This document shows positions 11,662 through 23,482 of a DNA stretch of 64,000 nucleotides, piece after piece. The stretch lies in contig NJFT01000123.1 of assembly GCA_002221725.1 (NCBI GenBank), positions 51,525 through 115,524 on the forward strand, given 5' to 3'. A program made the translations under genes and the position numbers. Below the pieces are notes generated by a model. The model was not told the origin of the DNA. It did not search any database and worked only from the letters and a program-made list of their open reading frames with translations. Position 1 is the first letter of the stretch; the number at the start of each line of letters is the position of its first letter. The DNA comes from Scedosporium boydii (lineage: Eukaryota > Ascomycota > Sordariomycetes > Microascales > Microascaceae).

Positions 11662-13219
11662 TCATACAGCATCGGGAAGTCTGACGGCTATATCCCCAGA
11701 CTGCGTAATGTACCTCACCCAGGGCAGAGACGGGTATTGTAACTAGATGTCCGCGATGTCAGATATGGCTTGTATGAGGAGATGGAAATTGGGGAAGGGG
11801 GGGGGGAAAAGACGTACCTTGGGTTCCGTAATCTTTAGATACCGCACTTGGATACCGCTCGTAGTGAAATAAGGAATCTCGAACTTAACCTGAATCGGCC
11901 TCTTCGCGCCCTTACCGCCTCCAACGCCACCCATACTACCTCCGAAACCACCGGTCATACCGCCGCCGTGCTCATCATCTCCCCTCACAGAGGGTAGGCC
12001 TAGCTCCGCCCTCATGAGGAATTCCTTGGAACCACCAAACTGTTTAATCTTCCATACAATAGCGCTCTGCTCCGGTGCGTAGTGCACGGATCCGATGTTC
12101 GTTCTGAAGCGGGGTGAGTCGGCATCGTCTGGTACGGGCACTATGATCTCGACGTTGTTTGCGGTGCTGCGGCGCTTGAATTGCGCCCTGGCCTTCAGCA
12201 TGTACTCGATGCGGGAACCGCTATGAGACTCGACTACACATTCAACCCAAATCAACGGTTTGACCTGTGTGTTTAGACGGTAACTCATGAGCTCGAACTC
12301 GCCGTCTGGAGGAATAAAGGAGATGGTGCGGTCGTTTTCGAAGCGTGAGAGTCGCACACACTGGTGGAACTTGACGTCTTCCATCTCGATGGCCTTTCCT
12401 CTGGTCGTTCGCCCCGTAGTCTCGAACATGACCTTGTCGTTAAGACCTAACCTTAGTTCGGGCATGCCGCTAAGGTAGCACTTCATCTTGATAGCGCCAA
12501 GAATCTCCGACCGCAAGACGCTGCCGTTGGAAGAGACCAAGAGGTTGAGACTCTCGATGACGTCGAGGAAGACCTCGTTCTTCCGGTATCGGATACCTTC
12601 GGAACGCCAGGATACTGCGTTGGTAACGGCAATAGGAGGGCGGGCTTGGATCTCGAGCTTGTGCGACTCTTGCGTAATGTACTCTTGCAGGATCTTGGAT
12701 TCGGTGGTCTGGGGATAGCCAAAGTCCATCATCTCATCGAGAAGCTCGTAGATGATGACAAAGTTGTCGCGGATGGATTCCTCCTCTAGAACTTTGAAGT
12801 ATTCGGTAAAGACTTCGACAACCTTGTGTAGGAATAGCAGGATCTCGGCGGCGTTTGTGTTTCGTTTGGTAAGGGCGAGGAGGTAAAGGTTATTATGTCG
12901 GATGTAAAGGTACTAAAAACAAGGCAGCATTAGATACTCCCAAGAGCTCCAACGACGGTAGTACAATACGACGGGCTACCACGTACGTTGATGCCTTCGT
13001 GGGAGAAGCAGGGAGGGACCGCTGACGATTCCTCTTCTGCTTCGCTTAACAGTATAGGGAACTTCTCGACGGCTGACATGGGGATATCGCCCCTATAATT
13101 CCGGGCAAGAAGGGTCTTCCAGGAGGGCTCAGTTAGCACAAGCAATACCCAGAGCGCAATCCATCCGATAAATAGCCTACCTTGCCCTTCAAGTCGAGGA
13201 AGAAGACGGCAGACGCCAT
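11662..13219 (-). CDS. APM1: Clathrin adaptor AP-1 complex, mu subunit
   Basis: Four exons on the - strand: 13219-13181, 13115-12987, 12912-11818 and 11742-11662, giving 447 residues, the usual size. Exon 1 encodes MASAVFFLDLKGK and exon 2 resumes TLLARNYRGDIP, the longin-like N-terminus that packs in the AP-1 core. The mu-homology domain fills the C-terminal two thirds. Residues matching the tyrosine-signal pocket of mammalian mu chains are present: Asp173 in FLDVIE, Lys200 in MKCYLSG, and Trp429/Arg431 in LPWVRYIT. The last exon supplies that pocket, which is why the 75-bp final intron is well supported. AP-1 sorts cargo between the trans-Golgi and endosomes. A Gly-rich loop at about 372-391 interrupts the mu-homology domain, as it often does in filamentous fungi. 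All donors are GTA-type. Confidence 0.95.
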
Positions 13220-14112
13220 CTTGAATGGGAGATAGGAGGTGGGAGGTGGGGGAGCTCTTAAGGGCGGTAATTCGTAGAGATGCGGTGATGCTGAGGAATA
13301 AGATTATTTACTTGCGAGATCGAGACCGGAGGGGACGTTGTGACCGGCCTCTACTGGGGAAAGAAGGATTGACGATATATGAGGCTCATCGAGAGACGGT
13401 GTCGTTAATGGGATAATGTGGCGGCCTTGACAGCGAAGGTCCCCCACTGAAGCTGTGCTCTCGACCCAAACCAGAACCACTGGCCTGGAGCAATTTCTCG
13501 CCACAGAATTATGTGGCGGTGCGTCATTGTGGAAAGTGGCGCTTGGTCACATGATAAATTATCTACCGGATTGATGCATGTTGCAATCTAATACAACTTC
13601 TTCTCTCACATAATATTCTCCCAGTGAACACAAGTATTGTGGATGGCAATAGTGGTTCCATCTTCAGAACTTGGATATTCTCCTCACAGTGTGGCCGTAA
13701 TAGCCTTATATAGTTTACGGCACGGTTGCTTTTCACAAGTCCGACCGACTCTCCCATTCTCGTAGGCAAAGAGCTGCAAGCTGGCGGGCAAAACCCGTCA
13801 GGTTCAAGGGTGGTAAGATGTATGATTCACATCCTCGCGCTAGTTTCTCTTACAGAAGCAGTCTCACTCACGGAAGCAGTTCTCACTTACACGAAATGAC
13901 GAAGATTCAGTTCGGCTCATAATCGAATTACTATTGAAAGGGCGAGATGCTTAAGAACTATATACATGAAAAAATACTCTCCAGCAAGAGAAAATGTGCC
14001 GTCGGGACATCGATGTATGTACAATCATTGGCCTCATGTGCACATCTCCAAGCAGCCACCTCCTCTCACCCAAACAAGAAACCTCACGTTTTTTTATATT
14101 TGTTAAAACCAT
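13220..14112. other. AP-1 mu promoter and LPMO 3' flank
   Basis: A spacer of 893 bp. The part next to 13219 is the AP-1 mu promoter and the part next to 14112 is the LPMO 3' UTR. No TATA box, RNA gene or convincing ORF was seen. Confidence 0.55.
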
Positions 14113-15150
14113 TTATGGCTGGCACTGGTAGTACCAGTCGTTGAGGACGACGCACTTGACGCCATTAGCACAAGTGGTGGGGCCAGTCCAGCCAATACCA
14201 CCGCACTGGCCGTAAGGGGTCTGGGCGGCACCACTGGCGGAAGAGGTCCTCGTGACGAGAGTGGTGGAGCTGGAGGATGGGGCTGGGGCGCTAGTAGTCT
14301 GGGCCTTGGTGGTCGAGGTAGGAGAGGGGTTGCTACCGCCGCCAATGGTGGTGGGAGTGCCGGTAGCGGTGGCGGCCTGTGGGTTCTGAGGAGCGGAGGA
14401 GACGCCTCCGGGGATGATATCACCGCCGGGAACGATGTAGTTGAGCTTGGCGTCGTAAGTGTTGACGAGGATACCAGGGTCCCTAGCGCCGTAGAGCTGA
14501 GTGCCTGGAACACCAGGGAACTCGGCGGTGCCAGAGCCAACGATCTCGAGGTTGAAGCACTGAGGGTAGCTCTGGGCACCATCATAGGCGGACGAGCCGT
14601 GCAGGGCAATGATCTCGTGGCGGAGAACGTAGTTGCCAGGCTTGATGTTCTCAGGGATCTTCAGGACCCAGCGGTCGTTGTTGTCCATGAGCTTGTTGGC
14701 CGCGTAATACCCGGCGGCGCCCGGGGTGATGAGACCTAGGCCGTCAATCTTGAAGAACCTAAGGTCTTCCTTCTTGACGTTCTGGCAGGGCCCGTTGCAG
14801 GGAGCGAGCCAGTCAATGACAGGACCGTGGTGGCTCTCGGGCCAGGTGGTCCACTGGAAGGTGATGGTGTCGCCAGCCCTGACCTGGGCGTGGCCCTTGG
14901 CGGGGGCACCCTTCTTGTGGCAGATTATGTCGGAGGTTCCGTAGGCGCTAGGAGAGACGAAACCGAGATCAGGCTGGTCGGCAGACCAACCGACGACCGC
15001 CGGAGGGTTGCTCATGTAAGGGTGGGTGGTGGGGTTGAAGCCGGGGTATTTCACGCCGTTGACGATAATGTGGTCTACATATCCGTGTGCCGAGACAACG
15101 GCGGCAGACGCGAGGGCGCCAACGATGGAGGAAAACTTTGCGCTGACCAT
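14113..15150 (-). CDS. AA9 lytic polysaccharide monooxygenase with CBM1, secreted
   Basis: A single 345-residue exon. The ORF is open further upstream, but the ATG at 15150 is chosen because it gives a signal peptide ending VVSA with cleavage exposing His22, the N-terminal His required for the copper histidine brace. The second brace His is His107 in PESHHGP (mature position 86). The second-shell His184 and Gln193 and axial Tyr195 in AQSYPQC are present, so the active site looks complete. A Ser/Thr/Pro linker (about 255-310) leads to a C-terminal fungal CBM1 (313-345) with its Cys pattern and aromatic Trp321, Trp339 and Tyr340. AA9 enzymes oxidatively cut cellulose with a reductant and peroxide or oxygen. 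Whether it acts on C1, C4 or both is not clear from sequence. It likely works with secreted cellulases and electron donors. Confidence 0.96.
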   Translation of the reverse strand: MVSAKFSSIVGALASAAVVSAHGYVDHIIVNGVKYPGFNPTTHPYMSNPPAVVGWSADQPDLGFVSPSAYGTSDIICHKKGAPAKGHAQVRAGDTITFQWTTWPESHHGPVIDWLAPCNGPCQNVKKEDLRFFKIDGLGLITPGAAGYYAANKLMDNNDRWVLKIPENIKPGNYVLRHEIIALHGSSAYDGAQSYPQCFNLEIVGSGTAEFPGVPGTQLYGARDPGILVNTYDAKLNYIVPGGDIIPGGVSSAPQNPQAATATGTPTTIGGGSNPSPTSTTKAQTTSAPAPSSSSTTLVTRTSSASGAAQTPYGQCGGIGWTGPTTCANGVKCVVLNDWYYQCQP

Positions 15151-17739
15151 TTTCGGCGAGTTTGTCTTGTCTTTTCGACGGGGGTTTAAAGATGAACAAG
15201 GAAAGAACCGAGAATGGAAGTTATGAGCCTTGAGGAACCCTAGAGAGAGATCTGGATATCGAGGCAAAGGAACTGGGAGCAATCTTGAGTTTATATATCC
15301 ATGTCCGTGGTATCCCACGAAGTAAGCTGACCCTTGTCTTAATCTTCATGCGAAAAGGGATAGGCCACTATGCCGATTTAGTCGAGAGTATTTTGTCTAT
15401 TCCGCGAATTCTCTTACACCGTCCCATTGCCTAGAGTACTTCCACGCACCATAAATCCAAGGAGACGGTAGGGTAGCATCATGGAGTTGGGACCAATGCG
15501 CCCTCTCGCGCTGTATCCGGTTGGACTAAATGCATAGCCGGGAGAAGAGGTCGCCGATACCCCCATGTTCTTCTCAAAGGGGCTCTAGCGCTGGGTGCGT
15601 TGCAATATTTGGTTATCGCTCTGGCGTATTCTTGGCGCCTGGCCGTCCTGTTTTGACCTTGCATCATGTGCGGAAGAATGGATGTACGTTCTGTGTTCCC
15701 GGTTTCCTGCTTCCCCACGGGGGAGCTCAAATCCCCATTTTCTTGCCGGCACGAATCTTCACAATTCCGGCTCGCACGTGGAAACCATAGCATAGCTCCC
15801 ACATTCGCTACCAGAGAGAGACAGAGGCGCCTGACGAGAATCTAACGTAAATGCCGAGAGCGCCTATTATCAAGGACTTACGAAATACTCGTCATAGGCT
15901 TCCCGCGGGTTTCCTAAACTATGAAGTAAACTAAGAGTCCACGGGCTAGTACCTGACTCTAATCTCGACGGCCCATAAGATGAACAGAATCCCGTCGCTC
16001 ATCATATGCCCTCCATAACCCTATATCTCAAACCCAGGGCTTAGAAGGCGCCCCATGGCGGAGTAGACGTGAAAAAGAAAGATCGGGAAGGCACATGTAT
16101 GTTGCAAGTCAACGCAAGCAGAATTCGCGGGGGTTAGGAGAGGGAGGCGCAATAAAATCACGAGACGATGCAGGACTGTGAGAATTAGAAGATATCAATC
16201 TCAATTCCCTGATCATTTTTGAAAGGGGCGAATGTTGAAAGTCTGGGGATAAATCCAGACAAGTCGGAATCTGAGAATGTAACGGTGGGTTTCAGCGTGG
16301 TTCGTGGTCCTGGCGCCGGACCCGGCGATTGGCGGAGTTTCTCGGCCGCCTCCGAAAATCCCGGTTCGCGCTTCCGATGTGGGGCACATTAAAATTTGAC
16401 GGCGTCAACGGAGTCCCGCGAATCATCGTCGAACAAGAACAGCAGTAGAGGAAGAAGAGGAAGAGGAATGTGGTGGAAAGAGGACCAAATTTAAAAAAAA
16501 AAAAAAAAAAAAGACTGTCTTAAGACGAAGGCTTGATTATCCTGCTCCCTTTTTATGTCTATATCTTTAGATTTAATTTTATGCTCCTTTCTTAGGCTTA
16601 GGGATGACCACGCATAGTCATTTGATGGAAGCATTGTTCTACTATCGGATATTTAGATCAACGTCGACATCCACCCCAGTATGACCGATCTTGTTCACGC
16701 CAATACCACCCCGCACAACGAGTGGGAAATCACCCTCCGTCTCCACGTTACATCCCATCTGTCCTGGCATTCGGAATCCGGCCCTTGAAAGCGCTTGAGG
16801 ATACTACGTGGGCAAGTGGGCGGGGACTCTGCAAAGAAGAATCTAGCTGCAAGGTTACTATCCCGAGGACCGCATGATCTAAGAACGCCACCGCGCTGGG
16901 CGTGATCAGGATAAAAGGTCGTGGGAGGCGACCGGTTGTTGTCCGATGCCCTCAAGAACATCCGTCCGAGGTTAAGGGTGGGGGAGGAATAGATGCTATG
17001 CCTAATCAAGAACCTAGCTCAATCATCGTCGTCGTCGTAGTCGCATAGCTCAATACCACGGTATCCAGCTGAGGTTCTCCATGTCAATATATCCATCTCC
17101 GCATGGCCTCTGGCGGCACGGTATTAAATCCCATAGCCGGCATGGTTGACGTCTTGAAGTGCCGAGAAATCCAGTGGAGAACGGAGAACGGGGTTTGATG
17201 GCCAGTGAGAGAGAGTGTGCCGGTAGTCCCCCCTTTCTTTCTCTCCTTCTCATTCCTCGCAGCTCCAGGCTCCTGTTCAAAGGGAGCGGAAGGGTGGAGC
17301 CTGCTGCCTCGTAAGTTCAAGAGACTTTGCGAAGATCCCGCAGCAGGAGATCCGACTTAGTATATTAGTGTATATGTCAACTGAGACTTTATGTCCTAAT
17401 GCAAGTCGATCCTGGATTTCTCAGTCCCGAGGGAGAGGATATCAATGTACGAGTCCCGAAATTTGAACCCCGATAGTATATACTGTATATTATTAGTTAC
17501 TAGTTAAAGAGACAACCCAACAGCCTCGCGACATTATCCCTCCAGTGGGAAGAAAAGAGAGAAAAAAAAATATGGTATCAATTAAGAGTACAGAGACAGA
17601 GATGCAACAGAACCCCGATGTATTCAACCGTGATGCACCACTCGATTGCAACTCAACACCTGCCAAGTCTAACAAATAAGTCACGTCAACGAGAACCGAC
17701 CTCCCCTCCTCGCCAAGTTCGCTGCGCTCCACCGTTCTT
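15151..17739. other. Long spacer holding the AA9 promoter; poly(A) tract
   Basis: About 2.6 kb between the LPMO start and the WSC gene stop. The right part is the WSC 3' flank. A 20-bp A run lies at 16493-16512 after a GAAGAGGAAG purine tract. I found no gene, tRNA or repeat pair. Confidence 0.5.
15291..15297 (-). promoter_or_regulatory. TATA-like box upstream of the AA9 gene
   Basis: On the - strand this reads TATATAA, about 140 bp upstream of the LPMO start at 15150, a usual distance for fungal secreted-enzyme genes. Farther upstream, a CreA-type SYGGRG match (GTGGGG, 15713-15718) is visible, consistent with carbon repression but short enough to occur by chance. Confidence 0.5.
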
Positions 17740-19092
17740 TCAACTTTGCTGTGGGGGAGGCGACCACGTCTGCTGGTGCTGCTGTTGTAAGTGCTGCTGC
17801 CCGGCTAACCCATCCTGCCTCACGAACCCATCCCCCGGCATCTCATACGCAATAATCCCGGGCGCCTCGTGAACAGGCTGCCCATGCGCCTCAGGTACTT
17901 GCCCAATCGCCACGCCTCCAGCCGGTGACCCCGTCTGCGCCACAGGGCTCATAAACGCAGACGACGGATCGTACGCCGTGCTCCCTGCAGACAAGCCACC
18001 CGGCTCTTGGGCGGCAGCTGGCGGTATGTAAGCTAAATTACCACCTTGCTGCTGTTGCTCAAACTCCGATTTCATAGCGGCGGCCTGTTCAGGGGCCTGT
18101 TCTTTGGTTCCAGCAAGTGCAGCTGCGCCGGCAGCTGGCGAGGGCGAGGAAGGGTCCGATGCTCCTAGTTGAGGTTCCGGCTTCAACCGGTTTATGAGGC
18201 GTCGGAAAAATAAATAGGCAACGAGGCCCGCGACGAGGGCGACGAAGGCGGCGGTGCCGATGACAATGCCTGCTATGGCTCCGCCAGAGAGGTTAGCTCC
18301 TCCCCCTCCCCCTCCATTGCTGTTGCTGTTGCTGTTGTTGTCTTTGTCTCCATCATTTTGACCGTTGGAGTTCTCGCCAGACCCATTACCAGCATCTCCT
18401 CCTGATGTTGGCACCGCGCCTCCTGTCCCGTAGTTAGTTTCCACGCAAGACATGTAGCTTCGGATGAAAAGGCAACAACCAAAGAAAATGAAAGAAAGAA
18501 GGAATTTCAATCAAAAACAAAAAGACAAGACAATAGACATACGATCAACCTCCGCAAGCGCCACGGTCGCCGAATACACATTCATCCGCGCACTCGCTCC
18601 ACAAAGCGCGCCCTTCGCGCCCCTACACCCCTCCGAACACTCCGCCTCTGGCGCGGTCGCGGCGAACGGCTCGACCTGCCTCCCACACAAGCAGCTATAC
18701 TGGTCCTTAAGCCCGAAGATGCCGCACTCTGCCACGAGGCAAAAGTTGCGACAGAGCTCGGGGGTCATGCCCGTGTCGAACTCCGACGTCACGGTGAGGA
18801 TGTGGTTGCTGCCATCTTGGTAGCAGCCAAGGTAGGAGTAGTCGGCAACGGTGACGCGTTCGGGTACGAGGCTTGTGCTGGTCGAGCGCGTGGATGTCGT
18901 TCGTGTCGAGGAGGTGCTGGCTGCGTTTTGGCGGGGCAGGAGGGCGCGGGGCGTTGGGGCTATTTGGCGGATGTTCGGTCGCGATGGTGCTTGGTTGTCG
19001 CGGATGCGGGCGTCTTGGAGGGGATTCGCGGTTGTGAGGGGTGAGAGGAGGGTTAAGAGGAGGAAGGCCTGGTGTATTAGCGGTGGTGCCAT
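17740..19092 (-). CDS. WSC-domain single-pass membrane protein
   Basis: Two exons on the - strand, 19092-18543 and 18422-17740, joined at phase 1, giving 410 residues. The acceptor at 18422 was chosen because a strong ACTAAC branch point precedes it by about 10 bp and the frame continues as VDRGGAVPTSG; the nearer AAG acceptor would break the frame. Signal peptide at about 1-22, Ser/Thr stretch at 57-75, then a Cys-rich WSC domain (about 86-175; YLGCYQD, ECGIFGLKDQYSCLCG). An Asn/Gly-rich stalk leads to one membrane helix at about 231-257, followed by FFRR and a Pro/Gln-rich cytosolic tail. Wsc proteins sense cell-wall stress upstream of Rho1 in yeast. This one has only a short Ser/Thr stalk, so it may be a surface-glycan-binding protein rather than a true Wsc sensor. 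Confidence 0.85.
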
Positions 19093-19949
19093 CGTGGCTT
19101 CGGTTTGCTCCCTTGTTGGCTTGAAGATGCGCGATCTCGAGTGCCGGCAGACAATAGGATTGACGGAGATGCAGCAGATGAATCTTGGGAAATCGAACTT
19201 AAGGAAATTAGGTATTCACGATACTATTCTGAATATTCAATTGGAATATTGAAAAATTACGTCAAGGAGGATTCTCTCGCAAATGTGACCTAGATAGGGA
19301 CGATCGTAATACGGCTGATCTCTACCCCGGGAAGAGGCTCCTTGCAATCTTAAAATGCGGCACTGCTTCCAACCAAACTGAACGTCCCCAGCTATCATTG
19401 AGGCCTGGCTGTGACTTGCCAAGAAAACCGGCATTTACATACTGCGAGCTCATCAGTGCCTCGGGGCTACTGGTTGATGCTTGCGCCAAGGACATCTCTT
19501 TCCAAAGCCTTCAAATACGAGATGAGGATGACGCCAAGAAGAAATGCAACCCCATCGACTCTAGATCATATGGTGGGGATCGAAGCAGTCGCAGGCGAAA
19601 AAAATTCCAAGAAGAGGGATATCATTGCATTGCTAACAAAGATGGTGAGAAAAATAATCTCAGAGGAGAGATAAAACGAAAGAAAAGAGCAGAAAGAGGA
19701 AGAGAGAGAAAAAGAGAGGAGACTGTCATCAAAGTCCAGTTATTCCATAGACGCCGTCAAAAGAAATCAGCCGCTCAAAATCTTGGGACTCGAAAGACAG
19801 CAGTATTCTGCTCGTATTATACAACACATAAGAGTCATGACCGTTCCTTTTTTGCCTCTCTATTCTATGCTCCCTCCCACAAAATCAGTTGCACATCACT
19901 CTCCATTCCCTCTCCCGCGGCCTAAGACGGTTTAAGCTTCTTTTCTCCT
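19093..19949. other. WSC promoter and Ugo1 3' flank
   Basis: An 857-bp spacer between two - strand genes. Purine-rich (AG runs around 19605-19725). The 528-nt + strand ORF here is basic and low complexity and looks like chance in purine-rich DNA. Confidence 0.55.
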
Positions 19950-21498
19950 TCAAAAGAACTCGTCCTCACTATTACTGAGGACGCTGGCGCTCCAGAGACC
20001 GACAAGACCAACAAAGCTAATCTTCCATCCGCGTGTAAGACCCGCGAGGCCTTGTCCTTGCTTGTACACTGTCTCGGCTATTGGCCGGCGGCGCTTAGTC
20101 GCGGCGGCAGTCACGCGAGGAGGAAGTCCCCGCGACCCTTCCTCAACGGCGATATGATAGATGGTGCCCAGGATTCCGTAGTACGGGCCTACAGGCACGA
20201 CTGTTTGGAGCGACGTTTCCTTGGCATCAAAAGCCGCAAGGTATGGTCTCGCGGATAGCACCGAAATTTGAGCCCGACGGAGGGCTGTCTCGAGCGGAAG
20301 GCGTACGAAGAGGGCGGCGGAGGCGGAGCAGAATTTGGAAATGGAAAATGCGACGGGGGTGAGCTTCAGGTCGAGCTTGAACTTGGATTGCACGACGACG
20401 GGCGCGAGGATGGTGAGGACTGGGTGGACGAGCGAATGCAGGACCGTCGGTAGAAATAGGGTTGAGGGGCACATGTAGGAGGGCAAAGACTTCAAGGTTG
20501 CCCATAGGCCGCGAGTTCGACGTGACGCGGGCGTCAGGATGTGCCTTCACAAACACAAATCATTAGTCCCGCCGCAGCAGAAATGCAGGCAGTACGTGAC
20601 GTTTTTAAGCCTTACCTTATGCGAACCAAATCCAGCGGCGCCAGGAGTAATCCCGTAATCACCGCCGCCGCCGCCGCAACACCGAGCGTCGTCAACGGAT
20701 GTGGTGATCTCGTAAAGGCATCTAGCATGTCCTCCTCCACTCCAATATCGGGGACACTAAGCATCGCCGCCAGGGCGCTGCGCGACCAGTTCTCTATCCA
20801 CGACTGAAGAACCGTGTATAGGAAAGTGGCATTGGTGCCCTTCCACGTGCCCCAGACCCCTTCCTTGTTCCAATTCTTAGCTATAACATCGAGGACAGAG
20901 TCTGAGCTGGAAATTTGAAGCTGATGCTGTGGAGGTCGAGGTGGTGGTGATGGCGTGGTTGGAGTAGACGGGCGTCTCTTGGGTGAAGTGTTTCGGCCCT
21001 TTGATGTGGACGGAGTAGTTGGGAAGTTGGTGGTGAAGTATGCGGGCTCGCCATCGGAGTCGGAGCCTGGATCGGATTCGGGGTACTAAAGGGAAGAAAC
21101 AATGAGTATACTTGATCCTAGTGTTAACTTGGTTCAACGGTTCTTGAATTTACACTTTTGGTCGCGGGCTGCACCGGGGCTGGCTTGGGCACGGCCAGCG
21201 ATCCCGGATCGTCACCCAGCTTCGCTTGCAGCAGAACCTTGGCGACCTCGAAGGGTTGCGCCGTCAGGACGGAAAGGTACTTCCATAACAGCCTATCGAT
21301 CAACTGCTGCACGTTTCCTAGTGTCGAGGATTCTTTGTCTAAGTAATCTTCGTACTTCTTCCACGGGGCCGAGAAATCATCGCGTATCGAGGAGGTGGAG
21401 GCGGTTTTTAAATCAGGTATCTGGAGAGAGCGTCGGGCGGCCTTGACGTAGGGCCTCGCGGAGTATTCCTCCTCGCCTAGGGACCATGAAGAAGACAT
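19950..21498 (-). CDS. UGO1: Mitochondrial carrier-like fusion protein, Ugo1-like
   Basis: Three exons on the - strand: 21498-21154, 21085-20616 and 20544-19950, giving 469 residues. The first junction gives TKSYPESDPGSDSD, an acidic segment followed by PAYFTTN that is typical of filamentous-fungal Ugo1 proteins. The second junction restores LLLAPLDLVRIRHILTPASR, a carrier-type P-x-D-x-x-R motif. Further motifs are LTAQPFEVAKVLLQ near residue 85 and RLPLETALRRAQ near residue 365. Residues 240-262 and the C-terminus look membrane-embedded. Yeast Ugo1 sits in the outer mitochondrial membrane and links Fzo1 and Mgm1 during fusion; the same role is inferred here. The donor at 21153 (GTAAAT) was chosen over an overlapping GTGTAA because only it keeps phase 0. 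Divergent from the ferredoxin gene. Confidence 0.85.
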
Positions 21499-22284
21499 TT
21501 CGGAGAATCGGCTAGTTTAACATGGCATGCTTGGATGGGTCATTCCCGTGTTTCCCGGTTAGGACGATTCCAGATATCACGACATGAATAAGAGGGAGAA
21601 TGGCTCTTTCCTCCCAAATTTCGAGGTGCAATTATTGATCAAATCCACCTGGCAAGCACGCGTCATTGGCACACGCCACTTGGAGCCCGCTGAGAGCGAC
21701 ACAGTGCGTTATGTTGATATTAATTCATGCGGTCGGTGATGAAAATGTTCCATTCCACAGAAGTTTGCCTTCCCAACTCCATTCCGGCCAATCAAAATGC
21801 GATAATACCCCCTTGGTCGGGACTCGTCCTGCGGAGGGAACCACAGTGCGATAAAACACTCGGTGATTACAGTGACTTTTTCAGTCTTTCTAGGTCTGCA
21901 ACAGGGACTCACAGGCCAGTAGGATTCCTTGCGATTGGAATTGAACTTTTTTTTTCTTTCTTTCCGCGGCGATCCAGTCTCGTCAAAAATACTTTAATCC
22001 CCAAGCTAGCACCTTCCTCGAGCTCAAGAAAGAGCATCCCTTGCCTTCTCCTCAGCCCAGGCCAGTACTGGACTCGGCTCTTATTTATACATCTGTCGCT
22101 CCATTTGTATCTTTTTTTTTTGTTCTTTTTTCTTTCTTTTGGGTTTTGCGTTCCTCACTACTTTAACCCGTTGGAACCCGTACCCCAGACGACAGAGTTG
22201 GTTGTATTTTGTACCTTTCGCATCTCCTCCATCGATACCCCTCTACTTCCGACATCGCCATCGACTCTCCTCGAAGCCATACAG
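21499..22284. promoter_or_regulatory. Divergent promoter region between Ugo1-like and Yah1 genes
   Basis: A 786-bp region between two start codons on opposite strands, both for mitochondrial proteins. The right half is pyrimidine-rich with long T/CT tracts (21950-22145), which is common before fungal + strand starts. No TATA box stands out. Confidence 0.6.
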
Positions 22285-23097
22285 ATGCCCTCCCTACGAA
22301 CTCTCGCCCCCCGTCTGGGGGCGAAGCGACTCTTCACGTCCTCTTCAATTGCCCGCGCGAGGTCACCAATTTCGAAACAGCTCCAAGCTCCATCCGCGAC
22401 GATGTGGAGCTCCCGGACGCTCCAACTCCCCCAGCATACATTCCCGAGGCATACTCGGCACTCAACATTCCAGACCACTCGAGGCTTCTCGACGTCTAGT
22501 TTCCTTTCGCATGGTCATATAACGCCCCCCAAGCCCGGCGAGGAGTACGTTCCCCGCCATCTCTTAAACCGGCGCCCCCGGCTGTATCCCCTCTTAGGCG
22601 AATGTACTCACGGTTTACTAGGCTCTATGTGACCTTTATCGACAAGGATGGGACGGAAGTCAAGCTTGCTGTTTGCGAAGGCGACAACCTCCTTGACATC
22701 GCCCAAGCGCACGATCTTGAAATGGAAGGTGAGTCAGCCCTGTTGGGCTATCTCCGTCCGCTCCTCCGATTCCCCGCCGCGGTCTCGGCTTTTTTTCGCC
22801 GTCCCGATAACTCGGACTTTTAATTTGGAACTTCTCTGACTTTTGGGGGTTTTTGTAATAGGCGCTTGTGGAGGCTCTTGCGCATGCTCTACGTGCCACG
22901 TCATTGTTTTGGACGAAGAGTACTACGACCGCATGCCCGAACCCGACGATGACGAGAACGACATGCTGGACCTCGCCTTCGGCCTTACTGAAACAAGCAG
23001 GCTAGGATGCCAGGTCAAGATGACCAAGGAGCTGGACGGTCTCAGGGTCAAGCTCCCGGCCATGACCCGTAACCTTCAGGCCAGCGACTTCAACTAA
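22285..23097 (+). CDS. YAH1: Mitochondrial [2Fe-2S] ferredoxin (adrenodoxin type)
   Basis: Three exons, 22285-22544, 22622-22728 and 22862-23097, giving 200 residues. The junctions restore [15 protein letters not shown] and [17 protein letters not shown]. The first 80 or so residues are Arg/Ser-rich with few acids, a mitochondrial targeting presequence. The mature domain has the adrenodoxin ligand pattern: Cys125, Cys131 and Cys134 (C-x5-C-x2-C) and Cys172. The acidic helix [10 protein letters not shown] for reductase and partner docking is present. Yah1 transfers electrons from Arh1 for matrix Fe-S cluster assembly and for heme A and ubiquinone synthesis. The first intron has a GTACGT donor and the second GTGAGT. 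The upstream in-frame ORF is CT-rich 5' leader, so the ATG at 22285 is preferred. Confidence 0.95.
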
Positions 23098-23482
23098 ACT
23101 CCACCACGAACATGCTCATACTTTAACGAATCTAAGGGAGCGCCATGAGAGCAAGGCACGAGGGGTGGCCTTTATATAACATATCCAGCGGATTGGAATG
23201 TATCATAAAGCTCTCATCATGGATGCTGTGACAGTTTCTTACAGCCCAGCATATTCTTGTACACTACATTATGAAATCAAGGGGGAATCAAAATAGACAG
23301 CTCGCATATTGGAGTGCAAGGAGCGGATGAATATACCACGAATACTCCACTGTTCATAACTTTTATCTCTCTTTCAAAACAAGATCCTTGAACGCCGTAG
23401 CATGCAAAAGTCTGTAACTCACATCCAGAGAACAAAACCTACACAAAATAAAGGTGAAAAGAAAACAAAAAACGGCTCCATC
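23098..23482. other. Convergent spacer
   Basis: A 385-bp spacer between the stops of the ferredoxin (+) and Rrp15 (-) genes. It should hold both 3' ends; A-rich near 23440-23470. Nothing else seen. Confidence 0.6.

Noticed and set aside
16493..16512. 20-bp A run as a retroposon tail
   Set aside because: No gene-like or SINE-like sequence precedes it on the + strand and no target-site duplication was seen.
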